DNA of 64,000 bases, taken from positions 4,714,501 through 4,778,500 of the forward strand of contig NZ_UGSI01000001.1 of the NCBI RefSeq assembly GCF_900454495.1, written 5' to 3'. How positions within the stretch are numbered: position 1 is the stretch's first letter; the number at the start of each line of letters is the position of its first letter. This stretch comes from Paenibacillus macerans (GTDB lineage Bacteria > Bacillota > Bacilli > Paenibacillales > Paenibacillaceae). Of the stretch, positions 7,425-15,257 are shown piece by piece. Made by a program: the position numbers and the translations under genes. The notes under the pieces were generated by a model. That model had not been told where the DNA came from. It saw nothing but the letters and a program-made list of their open reading frames with translations, and made no database searches.

Positions 7425-10220
7425 TTACACTTGCTTAAACTCGATCCATCCGATCTGCAGCCCCGGCTTGGTGAATTCCAGCTTCAGCTCGTAAATTCCC
7501 GCTTCCAGCCCGATCTTCACCAGCTTTTGCCGAATCCAATTGCCGTCCGTTCCGTTCGTTTGCACCGTCGTTACGAGTTGACCGCCCAGCATAAGGTTGC
7601 AGGCGCTTTGGGCCAAATTGGTGTCCGCGTACATTAAGTTGACGATGATCCGGTATTGGCCGGCGCGGTCCACCTTGATGAAGGTCGATCCGTGAGCAGC
7701 CGGTTCAACCTGCGGGTTCACGGACAGATCCTGAACCTGCTCCGGAATCCGCTCCGAAACCAGCGCCGGATTCGCCTTGAAGTTATGAACGGTTTCCACG
7801 ATCTCCTGTTTCCGCGAAAATACCGGCGCGTTCATCAGGAACCGGCAAATATTCATGGCGCAGCGCTGCAGTTCCCCTCGCGTCAATGACCCGTTCCCCA
7901 GCGATTCGATGGTGTTGTCGTCCATGGCGTTGACCTCCGCGCCGTAGTTGCTGACGACCATGTACAGATCGTTTTGCGCCCGCACCATAAAATTCGTATA
8001 TTTCTTATCCGCCGGACCGCCGTTCGCCACATCGTTCATCATCGCCCACCAGTCCGTCATCACGATTCCCGTAAAGCCCCATTCTCCGCGAAGAATCGTC
8101 GTGTTCAGGTCGTAATTCGACGCCGCCCAATGCCCGTTCAGCGGATTGTACGCGGTCATGACCGAGCTGGCCCCGCCCCGCTTCACCGCCATTTCGAAGC
8201 CTTTGAGATACACCTCCCGGAGCGCGCGTTCGGAAACGACCGCATCGACCTTGCTGCGGTACTGCTCCTGGTTGTTGCAGGCGAAATGCTTGAGCGTCGC
8301 ATGGGAGCCGCCTTTCTTAATGCCGGCGGTACAAGCCGTTGCAAAAATTCCGGTGAGCAGCGGGTCTTCGGAAAAATACTCGAAATTCCGCCCGTTCAGC
8401 GGGCTGCGCCGGATATTGAGGCCCGGTCCGAGCAGCGTGTCGATGTTGTTTCTCAGCAGCTCCTTGCCTTCCAGCACATACAGCTCTTCGACCAGCTCAG
8501 GATCCCAGGTCGCCGCAAGCAGGGTGCCGATCGCCACCTGGGTCGCCTTTTCCCCGGTATCCATGCGGATCCCGGACGGGCCGTCCGCCGTACATCCGAT
8601 CGGGATGCCGAAGCGGAACAGGCTGTCGCTCACTCCCCCAAACGCCGAAGCCGTACCCGGGGTCACCAGCGGGCTGCTCATCCCTTCGCCGCGGACGATC
8701 GCGGCCAGGTCCTCGTCGCCAAGCTGGGCCACGAAGGTTTCCAGGCTGATTTTGCCGTCATGCACGTCCTTCAGTTTATAGCCGCGGTCCCCCGTTTGCT
8801 CGATCGTTTCGGGAAGCCTTTGTTCAATCCGGTTCGCTAAGGATACGGTTCGTTTCGGCACCTCCACGTAGGTGATTTCGTAAGATCCGTCTTCCTTGCG
8901 GGCCCCCGGCTTCATGCGGGTGAAATCTTCCGTCGGCGCCAGCGCTTCTTCCAGCTGCTCCACAACCCGCAGCTCCGGCACCTCGTACCCGTTTTGTCCG
9001 TCCACGCCGATCCTAACCGTATTTTTGACGCTGTTCCCTACATGAAAATAGTACATCCCGGCTTCAAGCACGTAAGCGGAACGGTGACCGGTATAGCCGC
9101 CGTCGTCGTAGGAAGCCAGGGCATTCACCGGGAAGCTTATGGTCAGCCGCTGCGATTCCCCCGGCTTCAGCTCCTGCGTTTTGGCGAAAGCCACGAGCGC
9201 TCTGGCCGGTTTGCCCAGCTGGCCTTGGGGCGCTTCAACATAAACCTGAACCACCTCTTTGCCGGGATAGGTTACGCCGATATTTTGCACGGTCACGCCG
9301 ATTTCAAGCTGCTCCCCGCCATTTTTGACGACCCGCTTCGCCTCTTCCGGCTTGATGCCGAACTCCGTATAAGTCAATCCATAGCCGAATTCAAACCGCA
9401 CCTTATCCGGGCAAAACGTCTCAAAATACCGGTACCCCACATAAATATCCTCCTGGTACAGGTTTTTGAATTCGTTGCCGTAGTTGCGGGTAGACGGGTA
9501 GTCCTCGATCGAATAGGCGATCGTATCGGTCAATTTGCCGCCCGGATGGACGTCCCCGGCCAGCACGTCGGCGATGGCGTTGCCGCCTTCCATCCCGCCG
9601 TGCCAGGCGTAAATGACGCAAGGGATCGGGTGCGCGTACGCTTCATCGTCGAGCCAGCTCATGTCGATGATATTGGAGACGTTCAGGACGACGATCGTCT
9701 GTTCAAAATGAGCCGTAACCCGCCGCAGCATCGCAATTTCATCGTCCGTCAACCGGTAGCTGCCGGGCGCGTCAGCGTTGTCCTGGTCTTCGCCGGCGGT
9801 GCGCCCGATCACCACGATCGCCTTGTCCGACTTGGCTCTCGCCGCGGCCACCAGCTCATCGGTGAGCGGCATTTCCTTCTGGTGCCAAGGTTCCGCGGCC
9901 CAGCCGCCTCCGCCGTTGTCGAACGGGTTTTGCGCGATCCACTTTTCATAAACGGACGCCAGCTCTTCATTCACCCGAATTTGCTTTTTGCTCCGCAGGC
10001 CGTCCAATAGATGGGTCGTGTAGGCCACGTTGACGCTGCCGCCCGAACCCGTGCCGCTGCGGTAATAGTTCACTTGAATTCTCCCGAAAATCGAAACGCT
10101 TTCGCCGCTTCGCAGCGGCAGCGCTTGTCCTTCATTTTTCAGCAGCACCGCGCCTTCCGCGGCCACCTTCCTGCTGAATTCAGCAAACCCTTCCAAAGGT
10201 ACTCCCACTTTTGAACTCAA
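7425..10220 (-). CDS. GH3 beta-glycosidase with inverted domain order and C-terminal CBM
   Basis: Glycoside hydrolase family 3 enzyme of 931 residues, probably a beta-glucosidase. The order is unusual: the GH3 C-domain comes first (AAEGAVLLKNEG, residues about 16-230), then a fibronectin-III-like domain (about 280-390). The catalytic TIM barrel follows (about 500-780) with CTADGPSGIR, KHFACNNQE and the nucleophile Asp in VMTDWW. The last ~95 residues look like a CBM6/35-type beta-sandwich. This swapped order is known for some rumen Clostridia enzymes. No signal peptide is present, so it is probably cytoplasmic. The start is TTG at 10220 with GGGGAGAG 8 bases upstream. Confidence 0.92.
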   Translation of the reverse strand: MSSKVGVPLEGFAEFSRKVAAEGAVLLKNEGQALPLRSGESVSIFGRIQVNYYRSGTGSGGSVNVAYTTHLLDGLRSKKQIRVNEELASVYEKWIAQNPFDNGGGGWAAEPWHQKEMPLTDELVAAARAKSDKAIVVIGRTAGEDQDNADAPGSYRLTDDEIAMLRRVTAHFEQTIVVLNVSNIIDMSWLDDEAYAHPIPCVIYAWHGGMEGGNAIADVLAGDVHPGGKLTDTIAYSIEDYPSTRNYGNEFKNLYQEDIYVGYRYFETFCPDKVRFEFGYGLTYTEFGIKPEEAKRVVKNGGEQLEIGVTVQNIGVTYPGKEVVQVYVEAPQGQLGKPARALVAFAKTQELKPGESQRLTISFPVNALASYDDGGYTGHRSAYVLEAGMYYFHVGNSVKNTVRIGVDGQNGYEVPELRVVEQLEEALAPTEDFTRMKPGARKEDGSYEITYVEVPKRTVSLANRIEQRLPETIEQTGDRGYKLKDVHDGKISLETFVAQLGDEDLAAIVRGEGMSSPLVTPGTASAFGGVSDSLFRFGIPIGCTADGPSGIRMDTGEKATQVAIGTLLAATWDPELVEELYVLEGKELLRNNIDTLLGPGLNIRRSPLNGRNFEYFSEDPLLTGIFATACTAGIKKGGSHATLKHFACNNQEQYRSKVDAVVSERALREVYLKGFEMAVKRGGASSVMTAYNPLNGHWAASNYDLNTTILRGEWGFTGIVMTDWWAMMNDVANGGPADKKYTNFMVRAQNDLYMVVSNYGAEVNAMDDNTIESLGNGSLTRGELQRCAMNICRFLMNAPVFSRKQEIVETVHNFKANPALVSERIPEQVQDLSVNPQVEPAAHGSTFIKVDRAGQYRIIVNLMYADTNLAQSACNLMLGGQLVTTVQTNGTDGNWIRQKLVKIGLEAGIYELKLEFTKPGLQIGWIEFKQV

Positions 10221-10256
10221 TGCCTTCTCTCCCCACTTGTTTTTTTAATCCAATTA

Positions 10257-10284
10257 TTTATACCGTAACCGATTCGTTTTGAAA
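10257..10284 (-). promoter_or_regulatory. Promoter of the GH3 gene
   Basis: On the minus strand, TTTCAA is followed after 16 bases by TATAAA, about 40 bases before the TTG start. The spacer holds CGAATCGGTTACGG, possibly an operator. Confidence 0.4.
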
Positions 10285-10335
10285 TTTCCATGGCATTATT
10301 GCAGATAAAATAAACGGAACATTGAATATGCGGGC

Positions 10336-10376
10336 GAAAAAAAGAGCAGCGGCATCCATTGCTGACGCGCTGCCCT
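10336..10376 (-). terminator. Terminator of the PepSY operon
   Basis: On the minus strand, GCAGCG and CGCTGC arms with flanking weak pairs are followed by CTTTTTTTC. It lies just downstream of the PepSY gene stop at 10405. Confidence 0.65.
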
Positions 10377-10404
10377 TACGGCACAAATCACTGACTAAAA
10401 ACGA

Positions 10405-11046
10405 TTAATCCCAATCCTTAAAATCCTCGTCCACGGAATACACTTTGCCCGTAACGGCATCGATGTCCACATCGGCTTCGCCTAGTTCGGTCTTCAGCTC
10501 GACTTCGTAAACGTACCGCCCGTCGTCGTAATCAAGCTCAACTTTGGTGACCGTAGCCCCGTTTACTTGCTTGACCGCGATTTCGGAAGCTTGATCGGAG
10601 GTGATTTTCGCCCCGGCAGGCAGCCCTTTATTCGATCCCGCAATATAGTCACGGTTGTCACGGTTGTCACGGTCGTCACGGTCATCATCATCGTCGTCAT
10701 GTTCTCTATCCTTGACCGCCAATACTTTCCCCGTTACGGCGTCAACATGTACGTCCACATCACCGTAGGCCTGCTCGATTTCGATATCGTAGAATACTTT
10801 GCCCGATTTGCGCTTCAATTCCACATCCTCGACACGCCCGGCCTCGGCTTTTAATGCCGCGGCTTTCGCCTGCTCAATCGTGATGTAGGAACTTTTTCCC
10901 GACTGAGCCGCCGTTTTTGCGGTTGCCCCGGTTCCGGTATTTCCTGTGCTTTGGCCCGCCGCCCCCGCGCTGGCAAGCGCCGTGGTCGCCCCCAGCAGCA
11001 GCGCCGCGGACATGGCACCAACCCACATTTTTCGCTTCATCATCAT
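10405..11046 (-). CDS. Secreted PepSY-domain protein, two repeats
   Basis: A 213-residue exported protein: signal peptide (MMMKRKMWVGAMSAALLLGATTALASA), then two PepSY units (about residues 55-115 and 150-212). Each ends with a V-D-A-V-T-G-K-V hairpin. A linker of Asp/Arg repeats encoded by a 9-bp tandem repeat (near 10652-10690) separates them. PepSY domains are thought to bind or inhibit peptidases or act as envelope sensors. It starts at the ATG at 11046 behind AAGGAGG and is the last gene after the two-component system. Confidence 0.85.
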   Translation of the reverse strand: MMMKRKMWVGAMSAALLLGATTALASAGAAGQSTGNTGTGATAKTAAQSGKSSYITIEQAKAAALKAEAGRVEDVELKRKSGKVFYDIEIEQAYGDVDVHVDAVTGKVLAVKDREHDDDDDDRDDRDNRDNRDYIAGSNKGLPAGAKITSDQASEIAVKQVNGATVTKVELDYDDGRYVYEVELKTELGEADVDIDAVTGKVYSVDEDFKDWD

Positions 11047-11174
11047 AAAAATGCCTCCTTCTAATATTTCGCTTTCGCTTTGTGCCTGCCCAATTAGATT
11101 ACCCTTCTCAAATGAGAAGCCGGAAAGAGAAACATTAGAATTTGCTGAGAAAATGAAGTGAAGCTTTGCGTCCA

Positions 11175-11918
11175 TCAATCATCTGAATCGGTTTCATCAT
11201 CATCCCAGGTTACCGTCCGGATCGCCCCGGAGATCGCCTGGACCTCCACCGTCGCCTCCCGGCCGTCCGCCAGGTCGATCTCCACCAAATAATAAGGCGT
11301 GCTGCCGTCCGCACCGCGCAGCTCTACATCGTCGACTTCTCCAGGAATCTCGGCAAGGGCAAGCTTTGCGGCTTCGTCTTCCGTCAGCAGCCGGCTTTTT
11401 GTGCCCTCTTTCCGCCCTGGAGAAGAAATCGTGCGGGAAACCAGCGTTTCCCCCGTATAAGGGTCAAGCGTCATTTCCCGGCTGGTGCCGTTCTGCTGGA
11501 CAATTACCGCCTGATAAGCCTGCTTGCCCTCCAGTTCAACAAGCTCCAGCTTGGCGATTTCCCCGTCGATGCGCGATTGCAAATCCGCTTTAACCTGCTC
11601 CCGGCTCAGCAGCGTTTTCCGCTCCGTATCCGCTGCCGCTTCGATCCGCTCGATCGAATTCACCTTGCCTGAACCGGCGTCGACGGCAACCTGATACAAT
11701 CCTGATTCAGAGCGGAGCCGCAGTTTATATTGACCGTCCTCAAGAACGGATTGTTCGATTTTGCCGGGATATTGCTCCAGCACGGCTTGTTCGGCATCCT
11801 GCGCGGTCAACGCCGGTTCACCGCTCTTCCAGGGCTGCCAGACCATGAGCAGTACGGCAGCAGCCGCAAGCACAACGATCCCCGCCATCCAAAATCTCAG
11901 CCCAAACCGCAGCTTCAT
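11175..11918 (-). CDS. Membrane-anchored PepSY-domain protein
   Basis: A 247-residue protein with one N-terminal membrane helix (about residues 8-27, ending VWQPWK) and three PepSY-like units outside the membrane. The last, AAKLALAEIPGEVDDVELR to TVTWDDDE, is the clearest. It follows the histidine kinase by 67 bases and precedes the secreted PepSY protein, so the pair probably belongs to the regulon of that two-component system. The AAGGTGATGGGAG sequence supports the start at 11918. Confidence 0.8.
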   Translation of the reverse strand: MKLRFGLRFWMAGIVVLAAAAVLLMVWQPWKSGEPALTAQDAEQAVLEQYPGKIEQSVLEDGQYKLRLRSESGLYQVAVDAGSGKVNSIERIEAAADTERKTLLSREQVKADLQSRIDGEIAKLELVELEGKQAYQAVIVQQNGTSREMTLDPYTGETLVSRTISSPGRKEGTKSRLLTEDEAAKLALAEIPGEVDDVELRGADGSTPYYLVEIDLADGREATVEVQAISGAIRTVTWDDDETDSDD

Positions 11919-11967
11919 CTCCCATCACCTTTCATCATTGCCGCTCCCCCCAGTATATCCGGTGAAA

Positions 11968-11985
11968 ATGAGAATTCCATGAGAA
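11968..11985 (-). promoter_or_regulatory. Direct repeat, candidate response-regulator site
   Basis: ATGAGAA occurs twice with starts 11 bases apart (11968 and 11979) in the gap between kinase and PepSY gene. Tandem repeats one helical turn apart are typical of OmpR/PhoB-type regulator sites. A related sequence, TTCTCAAATGAGAA, lies at 11105-11118 upstream of the second PepSY gene. Confidence 0.4.
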
Positions 11986-13353
11986 CTATTCACCGGCCTG
12001 CTCCTTGCGAAAAATCAGGGAGGCGGTTGTCCCTTGCCCTACTTGGCTGTCCAGCTTAATCCGCACTCCGAGGGCCCCGGCGATCTCCTTGGCCAGCGCC
12101 AGCCCCAGTCCAAAACCGCCCTCTCCGGACCGCCTCGTTCTTGCCGGGTCCAGCCGATAGAAGCGGTCGAATACTTTGTTCAGCTCCTCCCGGGGGATTC
12201 CGACCCCCCGGTCCTCCACCGTGATCCACCCCTCACGCTCATCCGCCCCAACGCGCACGGCAATGCCGGTTTCACTGTATTTACGCGCATTGTCGAGCAA
12301 AATGAACAACAGCTGCCTTAGCATGCCCGCATCCGTATTTTGCCAAATAGGTCCTTCGGCGAATAATGATACATCCCGCTTATAGGCATTGCGAAAAGCA
12401 CGGACCGATTCTTCCGCCGCCCCGGCCAGATCAACGCGCTCCACTTTCAATTGCCAGTGCTCGGGTCCCCTGGCCAGCATCAGCAGCTGTTCCGTCATTT
12501 CGCGCATGCGGAGCGATTCGGACAAGATGGCTTCGACCGCCTCGTCAAAGATTTCCGGGCGCTCCCGGCCGCGCCGCCGCAGCAGGCTCGCATAGCTCTC
12601 GATGATCGTCAGCGGCGTCTTCAGCTCATGGGAAGCGTCGGAAACGAAGCGCTCCTGGCGCTCAAAGTTGGCTTCAAGCATGTCGATCATCCCGTTAAAT
12701 GTCTCTTCCATCTCCTTCAGCTCGTCTCTGGACGAACCGCTCTGGCTCAGCCGCTTGAACCGGCCGCTGCGCATAATCTCCTTCATCGTTCCGATCATCG
12801 AGGAGACCGGCGTCATCATCCGGTTCGCCAAAATCCGGCTGGACACCAAAGCAGGGATCAACGCGATGAGGGTTACCGCGACGAGCACCGTGCGCAGCAC
12901 CGCAAGACGGCCCTCCGTGTCGGCAATCGATTCCATGACCTGAACGTTGACGACTTCACCGTCGGGCCAGATTACCGGGACCGAAACCCAAACATAACCG
13001 GTCCGTCCGACGTCTATGCGCCGTGTCTTCCGCTCCTCCTCGAAGGCATACTTGAGCTTGCTCAGTTGCTGCTCGGAGGAGGTGGTTACCGGAGGCGTGC
13101 TTGTGCCGTCGCTCTTTACGATCCTCAGCATTCCGTTCAGCGGAGCGTACGCCCGCAGGAGATCGTCCGGCGGAATCAAGCCCGCCGACTGCCGCACGCC
13201 TTTGACGATCGCCTCCGCTTCCGCTTCGACCCGCTTGATTTCATGGCCGACCGACATACGCTCGAACAAAATATACACCGACAAATTTACCACGATCAGC
13301 AGCACGGCGAACAGAGCGGAGGTATATAAATAAATTTTGCTTCTCAGCTTCAT
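11986..13353 (-). CDS. Sensor histidine kinase
   Basis: A 455-residue membrane sensor kinase: transmembrane helices at about residues 8-28 and 155-180 enclosing an extracytoplasmic region, a HAMP linker, and the H-box VSDASHELKTPL. The ATPase domain has N-box LLFILLDNARKYS, G1 VEDRGVGIP and G2 GGFGLGLALAKEIA. Its ATG overlaps the response-regulator stop as ATGA, so the two are translationally coupled. The signal is unknown; the PepSY neighbours point to envelope stress (inference). Confidence 0.93.
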   Translation of the reverse strand: MKLRSKIYLYTSALFAVLLIVVNLSVYILFERMSVGHEIKRVEAEAEAIVKGVRQSAGLIPPDDLLRAYAPLNGMLRIVKSDGTSTPPVTTSSEQQLSKLKYAFEEERKTRRIDVGRTGYVWVSVPVIWPDGEVVNVQVMESIADTEGRLAVLRTVLVAVTLIALIPALVSSRILANRMMTPVSSMIGTMKEIMRSGRFKRLSQSGSSRDELKEMEETFNGMIDMLEANFERQERFVSDASHELKTPLTIIESYASLLRRRGRERPEIFDEAVEAILSESLRMREMTEQLLMLARGPEHWQLKVERVDLAGAAEESVRAFRNAYKRDVSLFAEGPIWQNTDAGMLRQLLFILLDNARKYSETGIAVRVGADEREGWITVEDRGVGIPREELNKVFDRFYRLDPARTRRSGEGGFGLGLALAKEIAGALGVRIKLDSQVGQGTTASLIFRKEQAGE

Positions 13354-14060
13354 GGCTGCTCCTTCAGGACATATCCGACCCCGCGGACCGTGTGGATCAG
13401 TTCCTGCGCCCGGCCGCGGTCGATCTTTTTGCGGACATACCGGATATATACATCAACGATATTGGTATCGCCGTAATGATCGTATCCCCAGACCGCTTGT
13501 AAAATCTGCTCCCGGCTCAGCACCTGCCGCTGATGCTTGAGCAGAAACACCAGCAGGTCGTATTCGCGCGGCGTCAATTCCACCGGATCGCCGTCGCGGA
13601 GGACTTCCCGGGTTTGCTCGTTCAGCCTTAAACCGGCGGCGCCGAGCCACGCTTCTTCGGACGAAACTTCGACCTGAGGAGCCAAGCCCACCGTATTGCG
13701 CAAACGCAAAGCGGCGCGGATTCGGGCCAGCAGCTCCTCGATCCGGAACGGCTTGGTCACGTAATCGTTGGCCCCAAGATCGAGGCCGGAAACTTTGTCT
13801 TCGACCGAGCTCTTGGCCGTAAGCAAAATGACCGGGATCCGCTCGTCCGACTGACGTATGCGGCGGAGAACTTCAATGCCGCTTATCTCCGGGAGCATAA
13901 TGTCGAGCAGGATCAGATCCCAATGGCCGCGACGGTAAGCTTCCAAGCCTTCGGTTCCGTTATTTGCCTTGCCTACGCGGTAGCCTTCGGACTCCAGTTC
14001 GATTTCAAGCAGGCGCGCAATTTTCACTTCATCTTCTATGACCAGTATCGCTTCATTCAT
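13350..14060 (-). CDS. OmpR/PhoB-family response regulator
   Basis: A 236-residue response regulator. The receiver domain has the phosphorylation Asp in LILLDIMLP and the conserved Lys in VTKPF. The C-terminal winged helix is of OmpR type (ELTPREYDLLVFLLKHQ, then DVYIRYVRKKID and HTVRGVGYVL). It is the first gene of the operon RR-HK-PepSY-PepSY. Confidence 0.95.
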   Translation of the reverse strand: MNEAILVIEDEVKIARLLEIELESEGYRVGKANNGTEGLEAYRRGHWDLILLDIMLPEISGIEVLRRIRQSDERIPVILLTAKSSVEDKVSGLDLGANDYVTKPFRIEELLARIRAALRLRNTVGLAPQVEVSSEEAWLGAAGLRLNEQTREVLRDGDPVELTPREYDLLVFLLKHQRQVLSREQILQAVWGYDHYGDTNIVDVYIRYVRKKIDRGRAQELIHTVRGVGYVLKEQP

Positions 14061-14169
14061 CCGCTTCCCTCCGCTGTTAATTGCAAGCTTATTTTTCTAT
14101 TATACAAAAGAGGCCATCCCTTAGGTCGGGTTGCTCCCTTGTCTTTGCAACTGTTATGATTACCTGCAA

Positions 14170-14198
14170 TTGACAAACCAAAAACCGGCATGTAGGAT
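14170..14198 (+). promoter_or_regulatory. Promoter of the TetR operon
   Basis: TTGACA (14170-14175), a 17-base spacer, then TAGGAT (14193-14198). Downstream, AGTTAGTTATTTGACCAACT (14216-14235) is a weak inverted repeat that could be an autorepression site. Confidence 0.45.
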
Positions 14199-14259
14199 AA
14201 TACTTACAACGAAGAGTTAGTTATTTGACCAACTTACTGTGAAGGAGGGAAATAAACCT

Positions 14260-14832
14260 ATGGCAAAACCCAATGTGGTGACCCGTGAGGAGCTTTTGCG
14301 GGCCGCCCAGGAATGCGTCGTACAAAAAGGGATTGAAAAAACGACGCTGAAGGCGGTCGCCGACCAGGCGAAGGTGAGCCAGGGAACCGTCTTTTATCAT
14401 TTCCGGACGAAGGAACAGTTAATGATCGAGCTGGTGCAGAGCCTATGCGATTCCTCCTGGGAGTCTCTGCGGCAGAGCCATGCCAGCGTGGAAGAGGCGC
14501 TGCAATCGGCCAAAGAAAGGTGCGGGTACGACTCCACCTATCACCGGTTGTTTTTCGCTTCGCTGGCGGCCAGCCTGCATCTGGAACCCAACCGCCGGCG
14601 GTTGGGCGAGATGATCCGCGAAGAAAACAAACACCTCGCCGGAATTCTTGAGGACCGCTGGGGAAGCTCTCCCGTGGAGCAAATCTCGATGGACCAATGG
14701 GGCATGCTGATGAACGCGATCATTGACGGGCTGGCCGTGCAAGCTTTGCTGGACGAGGATTTTCCTAAAGAAAAAGCATTTGATGCGCTTCAGGCCATGT
14801 TCCATTTTATTTCTAAAGGAGTGAGCAAATGA
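14260..14832 (+). CDS. TetR/AcrR-family regulator
   Basis: A 190-residue DNA-binding repressor. The N-terminal helix-turn-helix (AAQECVVQKGIEKTTLKAVADQAKVSQGTVFYHFRTKEQLM) is a canonical TetR domain; the ligand domain is divergent. AAGGAGGG lies upstream of the ATG at 14260, and the in-frame GTG at 14239 would include that site. It overlaps the following membrane-protein gene as ATGA, so it probably controls that gene. Confidence 0.9.
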   Translation: MAKPNVVTREELLRAAQECVVQKGIEKTTLKAVADQAKVSQGTVFYHFRTKEQLMIELVQSLCDSSWESLRQSHASVEEALQSAKERCGYDSTYHRLFFASLAASLHLEPNRRRLGEMIREENKHLAGILEDRWGSSPVEQISMDQWGMLMNAIIDGLAVQALLDEDFPKEKAFDALQAMFHFISKGVSK

Positions 14833-15233
14833 AAACCGGAACAACAACCAGGACGGGGAACAAGGTTTTCCTGCTGTGGGGATTCCTCCTCTGGCTCGCG
14901 GCCACCCTTGTTTTTCACTTCTTCGGAGGCTTGTTGATCGATGTGGAGAAGCCGCTTATTACGGGGATTTGTTTCATTGCCGCGATCCCTTTGATTTGGG
15001 GATGTATGACGCCGTTGTATTCCATGGTTCGCCTTTCACCGCTGGAGCGCTTGGTCCCCGCCGCGTGCACGGCCTTGCCCGGGATGCTGCTTGACGTAGT
15101 ATCGCTCCCCTTCCATCGCTTCGTTTTCCCGGGGATAAGCGACAGCAGCATGCCGTTGTTGGCGGCTTGGCTGCTTTGGGCCTACGCACTGATTATTCTA
15201 ACGGGATTACGTACAAAAGGACACTCGGCGTGA
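14829..15233 (+). CDS. DUF5367-like membrane protein
   Basis: A 134-residue protein with four predicted membrane segments (about residues 12-32, 42-60, 75-95, 107-128). It resembles the DUF5367 family seen next to TetR regulators in Bacillales; that assignment is from memory. Coupled to the TetR gene by a 4-base overlap. Function unknown. Confidence 0.7.
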   Translation: MKTGTTTRTGNKVFLLWGFLLWLAATLVFHFFGGLLIDVEKPLITGICFIAAIPLIWGCMTPLYSMVRLSPLERLVPAACTALPGMLLDVVSLPFHRFVFPGISDSSMPLLAAWLLWAYALIILTGLRTKGHSA

Positions 15234-15246
15234 GCCGGTGTCCTTT
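15216..15246. terminator. Terminator hairpin spanning the DUF5367-like gene end
   Basis: AAAGGACAC and GTGTCCTTT make a 9-bp perfect stem that overlaps the last codons of the upstream gene and sits before the convergent gene end at 15258. Confidence 0.6.
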
Positions 15247-15257
15247 GACGAAAATAT

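Noticed and set aside
8994..10010. Plus-strand reading frame of 338 codons opposite the GH3 gene
   Set aside because: Antisense shadow of conserved GH3 coding sequence.
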